From Syntrophosphaera sp035450685 (GTDB lineage: Bacteria > Cloacimonadota > Cloacimonadia > Cloacimonadales > Cloacimonadaceae), in contig DAOTNF010000005.1 in NCBI GenBank assembly GCA_035450685.1, positions 57,873-121,872 of the forward strand: 64,000 nt of DNA. The letters run 5' to 3'. Position numbers and translations under genes: made by a program. The notes below the pieces were generated by a model. The model was not told the origin of the DNA, did no database searches, and saw only the letters and a program-made list of their open reading frames with translations. Of the stretch, positions 16,850 to 26,276 are shown piece by piece; within the stretch, counting starts at the first letter, position 1, and each line of letters begins with the position of its first letter.

Positions 16850-18819
16850 TTTTCTCCTCCCTCGGTATTGGGTGCCGACGCCGCATTGGGACGCAATTCC
16901 TCTGCTTTTACCAGAATGATCTCCAAAGCCAGCAGCAACAATGCCGCGCCCAACAGCCATTTCCAGAGATCGTGTCCCAGGCGGGTGTGGAAAAGGGTAT
17001 CCTGCCACTTGTCCGGCAGGACTTTGATGTATTTTAAGGCAGCCAGATCCATGTTTTCAAAGTCGCTTTCGCTTTGGTCGTGATCCACGGCAATTACTGT
17101 GCCGGGGCCTTCCGGTTGGCTGAGTGTATAAAGTCCGGGGCTGGCAAGCCTGTGGCTGCGGGAAGCCAGTTCAATGGCGCTACCGTCGGGTAAGGTGATG
17201 CTGGAGGCGCTCACCATGTCCCCGATTTTGCGGGTTTCTCCCGCGGCGATGGCGGCGCTCACGTATTCCAGGCTGCGATAGGACAATACAGCGTAGGCGG
17301 CATCCAGGAAAAAGCTGTTGGCGGGGCTGGCAAGGTCAAAGGACCAGAGCACCAGGTTTTCTTTGGCCAGGGCAAAGATGTCGGAGCCTCCACCCAGCAG
17401 ATTGGCGGCTCCGCTCCCGCTGACGCTCCAGTAGTCCCTGATCTCCCTGTGGCGCAGGTTTTTGTCCGCCATCAGAGAGGTGATGAAGTGGTGTTTGTTG
17501 ATATAGCTGATAGATTTGGGCTGTTCCCGGAAGGCGCCGATCCGCAGGCCAAAAGTCTGCTCCAGCACGGCTTTGTAGTCTGGGGTCAAGCCCTTATCCA
17601 GACAGAACAGCGTTCCCCTCCCACTCTTCTGCAGGCTGCCGATTATCTCCCGCAGCTTGGGCGAAAGCTGGCCTGGGGCGTAGAAAACGATGGTCTGGTA
17701 TTGATTGAGGGTGCCCAGGCTCACCTGGCGCGGGTCAAGGCGGACGATCCTGCCCTGATCTCCCGCGTAAACGCTGAGGGAACTGCGCAGAAAGCCCGGT
17801 AACTGTGGCTTGGCGCTAATGACCGCGATATGCGGGTCAAGGCGGAAAGGAAAGGCGAAATGGGCGCGGTTGTCGTGGATCAGACGGTCGTCCATCACCT
17901 CAACATATCCGCTCTGCCAGCCATCCTGGCGCAGTTCGATCACGATCGTTTCTTTCACGGACTGGCGGGCGGGAACATCCACGAACTTCTCCGCCACCTT
18001 GGCATCGCCCAGAACAACCTTCACCAGCACTTCCCGGCGGTCTTGCGCTCCGTGATTGCTGAGCACGAATTCGATGCTCTGGCGGCGTGATTTTTCCACC
18101 AACTGAGCCTGCACCTGGGCGGAATGGCAACTGAGGTTGGCAAAGTCCCCATCCGGGAAAAGGTCGATCACCCGCAGGTTCAGCTCGGGCAGCTCGGGAT
18201 ACTCCTGCCGCTGGCCGTCGGTGATCAGATAGGCTTCGCGGTTCGCCAGTTGGGTCTCGGCCAGTTTGCTTTGCGCCAGTTGCGCCATGTCGGTCAAAGG
18301 CAGGGGGTCAAAGCTGACGCCGATCCGGTCGATGCTGTCCTGGGGAATCCTGCCGGCATAGATCTGGGCGTGCAGGCGGTTCCAGGCATCGTCGGAGGTG
18401 ATCAGGATCAGCCTGTCCTCGTCGTTGCAGAGTGAATTGATCTGCCGCAGGGCGTCCTTGGCGCGGTCGAGGGTGCTCATGCCCTCCTGCACGTAGTCCA
18501 TGCTGAAGCTGGTGTCCAGCAGGATGGCGAGGGCGGTGGGAGGATGCTTGCGCGAGGGCTTGAGCCGCTTGCTCTGCAAAAGCGGGCGCGACACCGCCAA
18601 AGCCAGCAGCAGGATGATCAGCATGCGGATGATCAGCAGGATGATGTTCTTCAGCCGCGTGCGCTTCTTTTCCTGTTCCTGGCTGGCTTTGATGAAGCGC
18701 AGGGTGGAAAAAACGATCCGCTTGGGCTTCTTTTTGGCGAGCAGCCAGATCAGCAAAGGCAGGATGGTGGCTGCCGCCAGAAAGAGCAAGCCGGCATTAA
18801 GGAAACTGATTCCGCCCAT
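16846..18819 (-). CDS. BatA-like membrane-anchored von Willebrand A protein
   Basis: A 657-aa protein with an N-terminal BatA/aerotolerance-type region: two membrane spans, the first LLFLAAATILPLLIWLL, followed by KKPKRIVFSTLRF. A VWA domain begins near residue 95 with a MIDAS motif DTSFSMD. The central part is probably periplasmic beta-rich, and one membrane span lies near the C-terminus (LWKWLLGAALLLLALEIIL). Relatives usually partner with MoxR ATPases, but none is here. It overlaps dxs and lies three bases after the barrel gene, so it is part of the same operon. The function in this context is unknown; envelope integrity is an inference. Confidence 0.75.
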   Translation of the reverse strand: MGGISFLNAGLLFLAAATILPLLIWLLAKKKPKRIVFSTLRFIKASQEQEKKRTRLKNIILLIIRMLIILLLALAVSRPLLQSKRLKPSRKHPPTALAILLDTSFSMDYVQEGMSTLDRAKDALRQINSLCNDEDRLILITSDDAWNRLHAQIYAGRIPQDSIDRIGVSFDPLPLTDMAQLAQSKLAETQLANREAYLITDGQRQEYPELPELNLRVIDLFPDGDFANLSCHSAQVQAQLVEKSRRQSIEFVLSNHGAQDRREVLVKVVLGDAKVAEKFVDVPARQSVKETIVIELRQDGWQSGYVEVMDDRLIHDNRAHFAFPFRLDPHIAVISAKPQLPGFLRSSLSVYAGDQGRIVRLDPRQVSLGTLNQYQTIVFYAPGQLSPKLREIIGSLQKSGRGTLFCLDKGLTPDYKAVLEQTFGLRIGAFREQPKSISYINKHHFITSLMADKNLRHREIRDYWSVSGSGAANLLGGGSDIFALAKENLVLWSFDLASPANSFFLDAAYAVLSYRSLEYVSAAIAAGETRKIGDMVSASSITLPDGSAIELASRSHRLASPGLYTLSQPEGPGTVIAVDHDQSESDFENMDLAALKYIKVLPDKWQDTLFHTRLGHDLWKWLLGAALLLLALEIILVKAEELRPNAASAPNTEGGEK

Positions 18820-18822
18820 GGC

Positions 18823-19830
18823 TTAGGGCAATCCCACTCCCAGGGAAAAGAGGTATTCGCTGTCTTTTATCTTGAGACCGCTGTTGTTGAGCGAAAAGTC
18901 AAAGCGCAGGATATTGTAGTTGTAACCGGAGCCAAAGGTGTAGTTTATGGCGGAGGTGCTGCTGAAGTCATGGCTGTACATCCCCAGCCTGACAGCCAGT
19001 CCTTGCGCGGTCTTGGGCCCGCCCGACCTTCTTACGCCCATATCCCAGCCATATTGCATGCCCAGGTGGAAGGTGGTGTCTGTGGAGCGGGAAAGCCTGC
19101 CCTGCAAGCCGCCGTTCAGGGTCAGGTTGTCGCTTTCATACTGGGCGCCCAGGGCGATCCTGCGCTGCAGCGAGACCGCATCGTAGTTTTCCCACCACAT
19201 GCGGGAAATGAGATCGTAAGCCGCCACTCCATAGGTCATGCTGCCCGTCTGCAGGGTGAGGCCGATGTCCGAGGAAAACCCGCGCACCTTGTCATCGATA
19301 AAATCCGCTCCATGCAGATAGACCAACCGCCCCGCCAGATACTTCAGGTTCATGCCAAAGCCGATCGGCTGCCAGGATTTGTCCGTAGCGGCCAGGGTGG
19401 CCTGAACTTTGTCCAACTGATAATCGTAGTAGAGCACCCTTCCCTGCTGCTTTTCGCTTATGTGCACCCGGGCCATGGGCTGGTAGGTCCAGGCCGACTG
19501 TTTAGTGAGCAGGGTAAAGTATTTGAACTGCTTGCTGTTCAGGGCACTGCTGAGCGAGGCAGCCTGGGCAAAGGTGAGATCATCGTTACCCGCCAGGCGA
19601 AACGAGGTGAGCAAGGCGCTTTTGCTGTTGCTGCCTATCAGGGCGGGATTGGTGTAGGAAGCGAAGAAATCATTGGTGTTGGTCACATTCAGCCCGCCCA
19701 TGCCGATGCAGATTGGCGAGACGTTGTTTTCCGGCAGGGCATAATCGTAGCTTGTAATGGGCAACACAGGCTGTCGCGCGGCCAGGGTCAGTCCCAGCAG
19801 CGCCAGCAGGATGGTGAGCGGTGCTTTCAT
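18823..19830 (-). CDS. PorV/PorQ-like outer-membrane beta-barrel protein
   Basis: A 335-aa protein with signal peptide (MKAPLTILLALLGLTLAA), a conserved early motif GMGGLNVTNTNDFFASYTNPAL, and about 14 alternating beta segments ending in an aromatic/aliphatic strand (FSLGVGLP). The GMGG...NPA start is typical of FadL-related PorV/PorQ and UPF0164 barrels that work with type IX secretion in Bacteroidota. The presence of sorting-domain proteins in the window makes that role attractive, but a general barrel role is equally possible. The spacing to PAP2 upstream is two bases. Confidence 0.65.
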   Translation of the reverse strand: MKAPLTILLALLGLTLAARQPVLPITSYDYALPENNVSPICIGMGGLNVTNTNDFFASYTNPALIGSNSKSALLTSFRLAGNDDLTFAQAASLSSALNSKQFKYFTLLTKQSAWTYQPMARVHISEKQQGRVLYYDYQLDKVQATLAATDKSWQPIGFGMNLKYLAGRLVYLHGADFIDDKVRGFSSDIGLTLQTGSMTYGVAAYDLISRMWWENYDAVSLQRRIALGAQYESDNLTLNGGLQGRLSRSTDTTFHLGMQYGWDMGVRRSGGPKTAQGLAVRLGMYSHDFSSTSAINYTFGSGYNYNILRFDFSLNNSGLKIKDSEYLFSLGVGLP

Positions 19831-19832
19831 AG

Positions 19833-20753
19833 CTATGTCCGTTCCAGTCTGGCGCGCACAATGCCCGCCAGGTAATAACCAAAAATGCCAATGAAGATTC
19901 CCCCCAAAGCATCCACAAACCAGTGATAGTGGCAGTAAACCGTGGCGAGCGTGAGGAAAAAGGATACCACGCAGAAGGCGATACCCCAGGGGCGGATATA
20001 GCGCAGCGCGGCAATGGTCAGCACCAGGCTGATGGCGATGTGGGAACTGGGGAAGGCCCCGCCCAGATGCCCGCTATAGTTGTAGATAAAGGCCATGATG
20101 CGGGTGAAGGGGCCTGCCTGGTAGGCCCTGCTGAGAGCCATCGCCTCGGGGAAATATCTCCCTCCGACCACCGGCAGCAGGCTGTAAATGAAATAACAAA
20201 GATAGAACACGAAGGTAAGCGCGAAGATCAGTTCCGAGAAAGCGCGTTTGTCGCGGAAATAGAAATAGACAGGCAGTCCGGCGATCATCGGATAGTAGCA
20301 GAAATAGGCAAAGTGCATGAGTTCCTGCAGCAGCCAGTGCCCGCAGCGCTGCCCCCATTCCAGGGAGGGATAATAGCCAAAGAGGGCTTTATCCAGACGG
20401 TAAAAGAAAGGATCCTGCCATTCTCCAAAGATGATGCGGTTCACGGCATAGCCGGAAATATAGAAATAGGTGAAGAACAGCACCGGATAGATGGCCCGCA
20501 CAAAGCTGAGCGCCCTGCCAAAGCGCGGATACCGATCCCGCGGAAAACGCTGCTGGGCCCAAGCCATCAGTAAGACCAGGGTTAGGATGCTAAGATAGGC
20601 GGGCAGGTGCAGCCAGGGCTCGATCACGGTCCTGCCCAAAGCCAATCCAGCCAGCATATAGACCAGGATCCAAGCGCAAAAGGCGATGGTGATCTTGTCT
20701 ATGGCGCTGAAAAAGGGACGTTCTTCAGTTTGCTGCTGTGATTTCCTGGTCAT
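19833..20753 (-). CDS. PAP2-superfamily phosphatase / phosphotransferase, integral membrane
   Basis: A 306-aa polytopic protein. The PAP2 catalytic motifs are GGAFPSSHIAISL (PSSH) and YCHYHWFVDALGG (downstream His/Asp). The motif 1 lysine region is less clear, as in the inositol-phosphotransferase-like PAP2_3 group. It is probably a lipid phosphate or phosphoinositide phosphotransferase acting at the membrane. Its start overlaps the GNAT gene by 29 bases, and it sits between PlsY-like and barrel genes, which suggests lipid or envelope metabolism. Confidence 0.75.
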   Translation of the reverse strand: MTRKSQQQTEERPFFSAIDKITIAFCAWILVYMLAGLALGRTVIEPWLHLPAYLSILTLVLLMAWAQQRFPRDRYPRFGRALSFVRAIYPVLFFTYFYISGYAVNRIIFGEWQDPFFYRLDKALFGYYPSLEWGQRCGHWLLQELMHFAYFCYYPMIAGLPVYFYFRDKRAFSELIFALTFVFYLCYFIYSLLPVVGGRYFPEAMALSRAYQAGPFTRIMAFIYNYSGHLGGAFPSSHIAISLVLTIAALRYIRPWGIAFCVVSFFLTLATVYCHYHWFVDALGGIFIGIFGYYLAGIVRARLERT

Positions 20754-21852
20754 AGAGCCTGTAGGTTTTGTAGATCCTTCCGCCCAGCATCTCCGCCGCG
20801 CGGATCATCATGGTGTTATTTTCCAGCACCCAGGAAAACTCTCCCCGAAACAGCTTTTTAGGCAGGCCGTTCTTGTATTGGTGATAGTAAAACAGAGTGT
20901 CGATGCCCCTGCCCTGATATTCCTTGATCACTCCCATGGTAATCACCCGCGCCGATCTGATCTTCTTTTTGGCGATCAGGGCTTTGACAAGCGTGATGGG
21001 ATTGATCCTGCCCCGCATCACATGGAGCACTTCATTATAGTTTGGCAGGGCTAGGCTGAAGCCCGCGGGCTTGCCATCCACCTCGGCGATGAACACCAGT
21101 TCCGGATCAGCCAGGGGAAGCAGTTCATCTACTATGGCGTCAAACTCCGCATCGGTCATCGGCACCGCGCCCCAGTTGTATTCCCAGGCCTTGGTATAGA
21201 TCTGAAAGACCGTCTCGATATCCTTGCGCAGTTGCTTTTTGTTTTTGCTGAGGGAGCGGATGTCCACATTGGCGCGGCGCGAGATCAGTTGGGCAGCCTT
21301 CTCCACCCGGGGCGGCATTTCCTTGTTTTCAGCCAGATAGGCATAGAGATCCATCACTTTCACCAGGCCGTGGTTTTCATAGAGCCTCTGGTAATAGGGC
21401 TTGTCGTGCCGCATCATCACCATGGGCGGGGAGTCGAAGCCATCGATCAGCAGGCCGCACTCCTCGTTCACAGAGAAGTTCATCGGCCCGCGCATGGCCG
21501 TTTTGCCCCGGTAGCGGTTCCATTCGTATGCCGCGGCAAACAAAGCGTCTGCCACCTCCTGGTCGTCCTCGCTCTCAAAGAAACCAAAGAAACCGATGTT
21601 GTCATTGTGTTCCTTGTTGTGCTGGGTGTTGGTGTGCGCGGAGATGCGCCCCACGGTCCGCCCATCCTTTACCGCCAGGAAGAGCATCACTTCAGAATGT
21701 TTGTAATATGGATTCCTGGCAGGATTGAAGAACTTTTTCTGCTCCCCTATCAGCGGAGCCACCCAGTTGGGATCGTCTTTATAGAGACGGAAAGGCAACA
21801 TGATAAAACGCTTCAAATCCCGGGAATTAAGTACTGGCTTGATTGCAACCAT
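20725..21852 (-). CDS. GNAT-fold acyltransferase-like protein
   Basis: A 375-aa soluble protein starting MVAIKPVLNSRDLKRFIMLPFRLYKDDPNWVAPL. The middle has LFLAVKDGRTVGRISAHTN and the C-terminal half AEVDGKPAGFSLALPNYNEVL, both GNAT-like strands, followed by a GVIKEYQGRGIDTLFYYH segment that matches the acyl-CoA-binding QGRGID loop. Similar 370-380-aa proteins are widespread and poorly characterised. The start has AAAGGAGTAGGCG in front. Its operon position, directly after a PlsY-like acyltransferase and before PAP2, hints at lipid or peptidoglycan acylation. Confidence 0.6.
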   Translation of the reverse strand: MVAIKPVLNSRDLKRFIMLPFRLYKDDPNWVAPLIGEQKKFFNPARNPYYKHSEVMLFLAVKDGRTVGRISAHTNTQHNKEHNDNIGFFGFFESEDDQEVADALFAAAYEWNRYRGKTAMRGPMNFSVNEECGLLIDGFDSPPMVMMRHDKPYYQRLYENHGLVKVMDLYAYLAENKEMPPRVEKAAQLISRRANVDIRSLSKNKKQLRKDIETVFQIYTKAWEYNWGAVPMTDAEFDAIVDELLPLADPELVFIAEVDGKPAGFSLALPNYNEVLHVMRGRINPITLVKALIAKKKIRSARVITMGVIKEYQGRGIDTLFYYHQYKNGLPKKLFRGEFSWVLENNTMMIRAAEMLGGRIYKTYRLYDQEITAAN

Positions 21853-21868
21853 CGCCTACTCCTTTGGC

Positions 21869-22513
21869 TTATAATTCACCCAGTTTTTTGGAAACCAGAT
21901 AGTTCAGCACGCCCATGATTATGGCAATGCCCCAGATTATCATCGAAAAATAGGGAGGCATTTCTTTCTTGAAATAGGGTATGAAATTATAGAAGATTTG
22001 GGTGAGGATCACCGGCAGGATCACGATCACATACTGAGCGAAGCGAATCTGTTTATAGCGCGCGACCAACACCAGCGCGACCAGCACAGTGATCAGCATG
22101 GGCACAGGGGCAAAGAAAGCCACAAAGCCGATATAGGTAAAGATTCCCCGCCCGCCCTGAAACCTGTTCGTCACCGGCAGGCAGTGCCCGATCAGCATGG
22201 CCAGGCCATAGATCAGCATTGTATTCACGCTGTAGATCTTTTCCATGTTCTCATAAACCGCCGTGTTGGCCAGTAAATACAGCCCATAGCGCACCACGGT
22301 GAGAAACACCAGCGCCTTGAGCACATCCAAAGTTCCCACCAGGATACCCATCGGCTTGCTCACGTTGCTGTAGATGTTTTCCGTGTCTGCCAGACCGGTT
22401 CCGACCTTGTAGATATTGAGGGAGCGGAAGGTCTTGGCCACGATCCTGGCGGTGGACAGGCAGCCATAAAGATAAGCCAGCAGCACCACCAATACGATGA
22501 TCAAGTAGGTCAT
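21869..22513 (-). CDS. Divergent PlsY-family glycerol-3-phosphate acyltransferase
   Basis: A 214-aa protein with five to six membrane spans. The three PlsY motifs are recognisable but altered: YLYGCLSTARIVAK (usual GSIPxAxxxxK), GTGLADTENIYSN (usual GSGNPGATNV) and GHCLPVTNRFQGGRGIFT (usual GHxFPvFxxFkGGKGVAT). PlsY moves an acyl group from acyl phosphate to glycerol-3-phosphate. The lost NPGATN core suggests another acceptor or donor, or a specialised paralogue. The ATG overlaps the YggS stop (ATGA). Confidence 0.7.
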   Translation of the reverse strand: MTYLIIVLVVLLAYLYGCLSTARIVAKTFRSLNIYKVGTGLADTENIYSNVSKPMGILVGTLDVLKALVFLTVVRYGLYLLANTAVYENMEKIYSVNTMLIYGLAMLIGHCLPVTNRFQGGRGIFTYIGFVAFFAPVPMLITVLVALVLVARYKQIRFAQYVIVILPVILTQIFYNFIPYFKKEMPPYFSMIIWGIAIIMGVLNYLVSKKLGEL

Positions 22514-23214
22514 TTCCGCGCTCCGTAATCTCTGGCGCCAAACAGCGCCGAGCCCAGCCTCAGCATATTGGAACCCTCTTCCAGCGCCACCAGGTAGTCA
22601 TCACTCATGCCCATGGAAAGATAGCGCATCTCCACTCCCGGAATCTCCAGCTTGCCGAAACGCTCAAAAAGCTCTCTCAGCATGGTAAAGTATGGTCTGG
22701 TCTTTTCGGCGTCGATGCTCATCAATCCGATGGTCATCAGGCCTTTCACCCTCAGACAGGGCAAGGCGGCGATCTGCCACAGCATGTCTTCTGCGTTGGC
22801 AAAGCTCACTCCGCTTTTGCTGGCCTCGGCCGTGGTGTTCACCTGGATCAGGATGTCCTGGGTGAGGTTCTTGCGTCCCAGCGAGGCGTTCAGTTTCTGG
22901 GCGATGTAAAGGCTGTCCACAGACTGGATGAGGGCGGGTTTGAGCGTGAGCAGGTTATTGATCTTGTTGGACTGCAGGTGGCCGATAAAGTGGAATCCCT
23001 CATACGGCTCGCGCAGCATGGGAATTTTGCGCAGGGCTTCCTGCACCTTGTTTTCTCCGATATGGGCGATTCCGGCGCGCAGGGCTTCCTCGACACTTTC
23101 CACCGGATGCGTCTTGGTGACGGCCACGATGGTGGCGTCGTCCCTGCCCAATGCCGCCAGTTTGTTCGCGATCTTTTCCCGGACTTGTTCGATCCTATCC
23201 CTGATTAGGGGCAT
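22510..23214 (-). CDS. YggS/PLPBP-family pyridoxal-phosphate homeostasis protein
   Basis: A 234-aa single-domain fold-type III PLP-binding protein. Landmarks are VAVTKTHPVE (Lys of the Schiff base), IGENKVQEA, FHFIGHLQSNKI, LIQVNTTAEASKSGV and LSMGMSDDYLVALEEGSNMLRLGSALFG. The role is control of free PLP and amino/keto acid balance; no enzyme reaction is known. It is the first gene of the long minus operon running to mnmE, with AAAGGAGTATAG before the ATG. Confidence 0.92.
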   Translation of the reverse strand: MPLIRDRIEQVREKIANKLAALGRDDATIVAVTKTHPVESVEEALRAGIAHIGENKVQEALRKIPMLREPYEGFHFIGHLQSNKINNLLTLKPALIQSVDSLYIAQKLNASLGRKNLTQDILIQVNTTAEASKSGVSFANAEDMLWQIAALPCLRVKGLMTIGLMSIDAEKTRPYFTMLRELFERFGKLEIPGVEMRYLSMGMSDDYLVALEEGSNMLRLGSALFGARDYGARK

Positions 23215-23306
23215 CTATACTCCTTTGGCATATTTGGCTTTTAGGGGCTCTTTCCGGCAGCTAAAATCTTCATTCCGGCACGGAAACAGCCATTCTTTTC
23301 AAAATC

Positions 23307-23335
23307 TTGCACGGGCGGCTGCTGTCAAGCATAAT
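23307..23335 (+). promoter_or_regulatory. Putative promoter for the LolC/E-like gene
   Basis: TTGCAC (23307-23312), a 17-base spacer and CATAAT (23330-23335). A minus-strand TTGACA overlaps the spacer and may serve the divergent yggS operon, although no good -10 follows it. Confidence 0.5.
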
Positions 23336-23386
23336 CTGCCAGATTAATAACTTGACTTGAGAGCGAGGATGGCAAAGAGTGTCCGT

Positions 23387-24649
23387 ATGGACAAGCATAA
23401 AAACAAGAGCAAGCTCTGGCTGGCCTTGAAGTTCCTGCAAAACAGAAGCGTCGGGCCGATCGGCCGGGCGCATTACCTCACCGTGGCCGGCATCCTGCTG
23501 GGAGTGATCGCCCTGCTTTGCGTGAGCAGCGTGATGAACGGCTTCCGCGCCGAAATCCGCGACCGCATCACCGGCTCCCTGAGCGAGATACGCGTCAGCG
23601 CCGCAGACGGCAAACCCCTCGCGGAACCCTATCTGCTGGCAGACCGGCTGCGTTCCCAAGGTTTTCAAGCCGCTCCGGTGATCCGCAACGAGCTGGTGCT
23701 CAAGCGGGGCGGAGAACTTGCCACCACGCTCTGCTTTGGCATCGATCCCACCCTGCAGGCGGGGATCAGCGGGGCTCTCATGCCCCAGAAGGGATATGCG
23801 CCCAACCAGCCCCAGGGGATGCTGGCGGGCAATATCCAGGGCGAGGCCTTCGCCGCCGGAGGCATCGCGCTTGGCTCCGCCCTGGCCATGAAGCTTGGCG
23901 TGACAATCGGCGACGAGGTGCAGTTGCTTTCACCCATTTTCACCGTGCCCACGGCCTTTGGCCTGATTCCCCGGGTGCGCACCCTGAAAGTGGCGGGCAT
24001 CTTCTCCGCCGGAATGCCGGATTACGACCTCACCTTCAGTTACGTCCCGCTGGATGTGGCGCGGTTTTTCAGCGGTTATGGCGATGAAGCGGACTACGTG
24101 GAGGTGAAGACCCCGGATTTTGACCGCTCGGAAGCCTACGCCCGTTCCCTGCGTAAATCCCTCGCCGGTTACCGGGTGGATGACTGGAGCAGCTTCGATG
24201 CCAGCCTCTACAGCGCCATCCGCTTCGAGAAATACCTGATGTTCGTGCTTTTGCTTTTCATGTATGTGATCGCCTCCTTCAACCTGACCGGAAACATGCT
24301 CAAGGCCATCGTCCAAAAGAAAAGGGAACTGGGCTTGCTACAGGCTTTGGGCTACACGGAGTCCGATCTGCGCGGCCTGTTTTTGCGCCAGTCGCTGATC
24401 CTTTCCACCCTCGGCATCGCGGGAGGGCTGCTGTTGGCGTCTCTGCTGCTCTGGCTGCAAACGCGCTTTGGCATCATCCGCCTGGACATGGGCGACATCC
24501 AGCCCCAGGTACTGCCGGTGCGCATATTCTGGCAGGACTACCTGCTGGTGGTGCTGGCTTCCTACGGCATCACCATCCTCAGCGTGATCCTCCCGCTGCG
24601 GAGGCTGAAAAACATCAACGTGATCGAACTCATCCGCCAAACGGCATAG
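23387..24649 (+). CDS. LolC/LolE-type ABC transporter permease
   Basis: About 420 aa with the FtsX/LolE layout: one N-terminal span (VAGILLGVIALLCVSSVMNGF), a large periplasmic MacB-like core, then three spans in the last 150 residues (FVLLLFMYVIASFNLTGNML, then KKRELGLLQALGYTESDLRGLF). Such proteins extract outer-membrane lipoproteins with LolD, which is not found in the window. Several starts are possible: TTG 23357, ATG 23369 and ATG 23387. I prefer 23387 because AAAGAG lies seven bases upstream, but this is uncertain. rarA follows after a 17-base gap. Confidence 0.85.
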   Translation: MDKHKNKSKLWLALKFLQNRSVGPIGRAHYLTVAGILLGVIALLCVSSVMNGFRAEIRDRITGSLSEIRVSAADGKPLAEPYLLADRLRSQGFQAAPVIRNELVLKRGGELATTLCFGIDPTLQAGISGALMPQKGYAPNQPQGMLAGNIQGEAFAAGGIALGSALAMKLGVTIGDEVQLLSPIFTVPTAFGLIPRVRTLKVAGIFSAGMPDYDLTFSYVPLDVARFFSGYGDEADYVEVKTPDFDRSEAYARSLRKSLAGYRVDDWSSFDASLYSAIRFEKYLMFVLLLFMYVIASFNLTGNMLKAIVQKKRELGLLQALGYTESDLRGLFLRQSLILSTLGIAGGLLLASLLLWLQTRFGIIRLDMGDIQPQVLPVRIFWQDYLLVVLASYGITILSVILPLRRLKNINVIELIRQTA

Positions 24650-24666
24650 CTTTTTAAGGAGTATCC

Positions 24667-25980
24667 ATGGCATCCGATCAAACCGACTTTCTGGAAGAGC
24701 AGGAGCTTAGCGAAAGGCAGGCTCCGCTGGCGGAAAAGCTGCGCCCCCGTTCCCTGCAGGAACTGCGCGGCCAGGAAAAGCTGGTGTCCAGCAACTCCTT
24801 GCTCTGCAAGATGCTGGAGAGCAACGACTACCACTCCTTCATCCTCTGGGGCCCTCCCGGCACCGGCAAGACCACCATCGCCCGCATCATCGAACACGCC
24901 TCCCCCCACCGCTTCGTCCAGTTCAGCGCGGTGCTTTCCAGCATCAGCGACGTCAAGGCGGTGATGAAGGACGCGGACTACGCCCACCGCCGCCAAAACC
25001 AGCGCACCATCATCTTCATAGACGAAATCCACCGCTTCAATAAATCGCAACAGGACGCCTTTTTGCCCTATGTGGAGTCCGGCGCGGTGATCCTGATCGG
25101 CGCCACCACCGAAAACCCCTCCTTCGAGGTGATTCCGGCGCTGCTCTCGCGCTGCCATGTGTTTGTGCTGGAAATGCTGGGCGAGGAAGACCTGAAAGCC
25201 ATCCTCGGCCGGGGCGTGAATGAACTCGGCCTGGAAAGGGACGAAGATGTGATCGGCTGGCTGGCCACCCAAAGCGGCGGCGATGCCCGCCGGGCACTGA
25301 ATCAACTGGAACTGCTGGAACCCTGGCTGCACGATGATCCGCATCCATCCATCAAGGAACTGGCGGCGGTGCTGGAAAAGAAGACCATGTTTTACGACAA
25401 AGACCGCGAGGAGCACTACAACCTGATTTCCGCCCTGCACAAGTCCCTGCGCGGCTCCGATCCCCAAGCCGGGCTCTACTGGCTGGCAAGGATGCTGGAA
25501 GCCGGCGAAGACCCGCGCTATGTGGTTCGCCGCCTGATCCGCTTTGCCTCCGAAGATGTTGGGCTGGCGGATCCCCAGGCGCTGGTGCTGGCCATCGCGG
25601 TCAAAGACACAGTCCTCTTTCTGGGCATGCCGGAGGCCAACAACGCCCTGGCGCAACTGGTGGTCTATCTGGCCACCGCGCCCAAGAGCAATTCGCTCTA
25701 CACTGCTTACTCAGCGGCGGCAGAGGACGCACGCTCCACCAGCCACTACGGCGTCCCCCTGCACATCCGCAACGCTCCCACCAAGCTGATGAAAGAGCTG
25801 GATTACGGGAAAAACTACCAGTATGACCACGATTCTGAGCAGCATTACTCCTATCAGAGGTATTTCCCGGAACAAATGCAGGACAAGGAATATTACAAGC
25901 CCGGTAAATTCGGCTTTGAAAAAGAAATTGAGAAACGCCTGCAATGGTGGCTGAAGCTTAGGCGCGAGCAAGAAAAATAG
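24667..25980 (+). CDS. rarA: Replication-associated recombination protein A (RarA/MgsA AAA+ ATPase)
   Basis: A 437-aa clamp-loader-like ATPase acting at stalled forks. The N-terminus RPRSLQELRGQEKL is followed by Walker A GPPGTGKTT (62-70), Walker B IIFIDEIH (115-122), sensor I GATTENPSF and, at the C-terminus, HYGVPLHIRNAPTKLMKELDYG, the usual tetramerisation-domain signature. The ribosome site AAGGAG sits 7 bases ahead of the ATG. It is probably co-transcribed with the LolC/E-like gene. Confidence 0.96.
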   Translation: MASDQTDFLEEQELSERQAPLAEKLRPRSLQELRGQEKLVSSNSLLCKMLESNDYHSFILWGPPGTGKTTIARIIEHASPHRFVQFSAVLSSISDVKAVMKDADYAHRRQNQRTIIFIDEIHRFNKSQQDAFLPYVESGAVILIGATTENPSFEVIPALLSRCHVFVLEMLGEEDLKAILGRGVNELGLERDEDVIGWLATQSGGDARRALNQLELLEPWLHDDPHPSIKELAAVLEKKTMFYDKDREEHYNLISALHKSLRGSDPQAGLYWLARMLEAGEDPRYVVRRLIRFASEDVGLADPQALVLAIAVKDTVLFLGMPEANNALAQLVVYLATAPKSNSLYTAYSAAAEDARSTSHYGVPLHIRNAPTKLMKELDYGKNYQYDHDSEQHYSYQRYFPEQMQDKEYYKPGKFGFEKEIEKRLQWWLKLRREQEK

Positions 25981-26105
25981 TCTTTCTCTCCCATACAGTT
26001 ACATCCATTTAGCGTTTGCCCTTCACCCATATTCCCGGCAACCATCTCCATTTTCCTTCATAGCGCTCTCCCTTGCTGCTACTTGCTTTTGTGCCATCAT
26101 CCTTA

Positions 26106-26134
26106 GGTCATCCTTATAAATTATAAGGTTGACC
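26106..26134 (-). repeat. R5 dyad, copy 3
   Basis: GGTCATCCTTATAA-A-TTATAAGGTTGACC on the plus strand, i.e. the reverse orientation. The tail on its left, read on the minus strand, is AGCAAGGGAGAGCGCTATGAAGG, with an ATG at 26061 opening a 12-codon frame. Confidence 0.88.
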
Positions 26135-26276
26135 CCAGGAAGACCCACCCTGGAGAGGGGGATGCAAATGAGAGCAATCCCCCATATATATAGGTGCTAC
26201 GATTAGGCCGTGGAAAGGTGGAAAGGTGGAATGGTGAAAAGGTTCCCCCGAAACAAGCTCCACCAGGCTATATACT

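Noticed and set aside
15071..17083. A 670-codon plus-strand frame opposite dxs
   Set aside because: Antisense shadow of dxs, running into the BatA-like gene; no motif.
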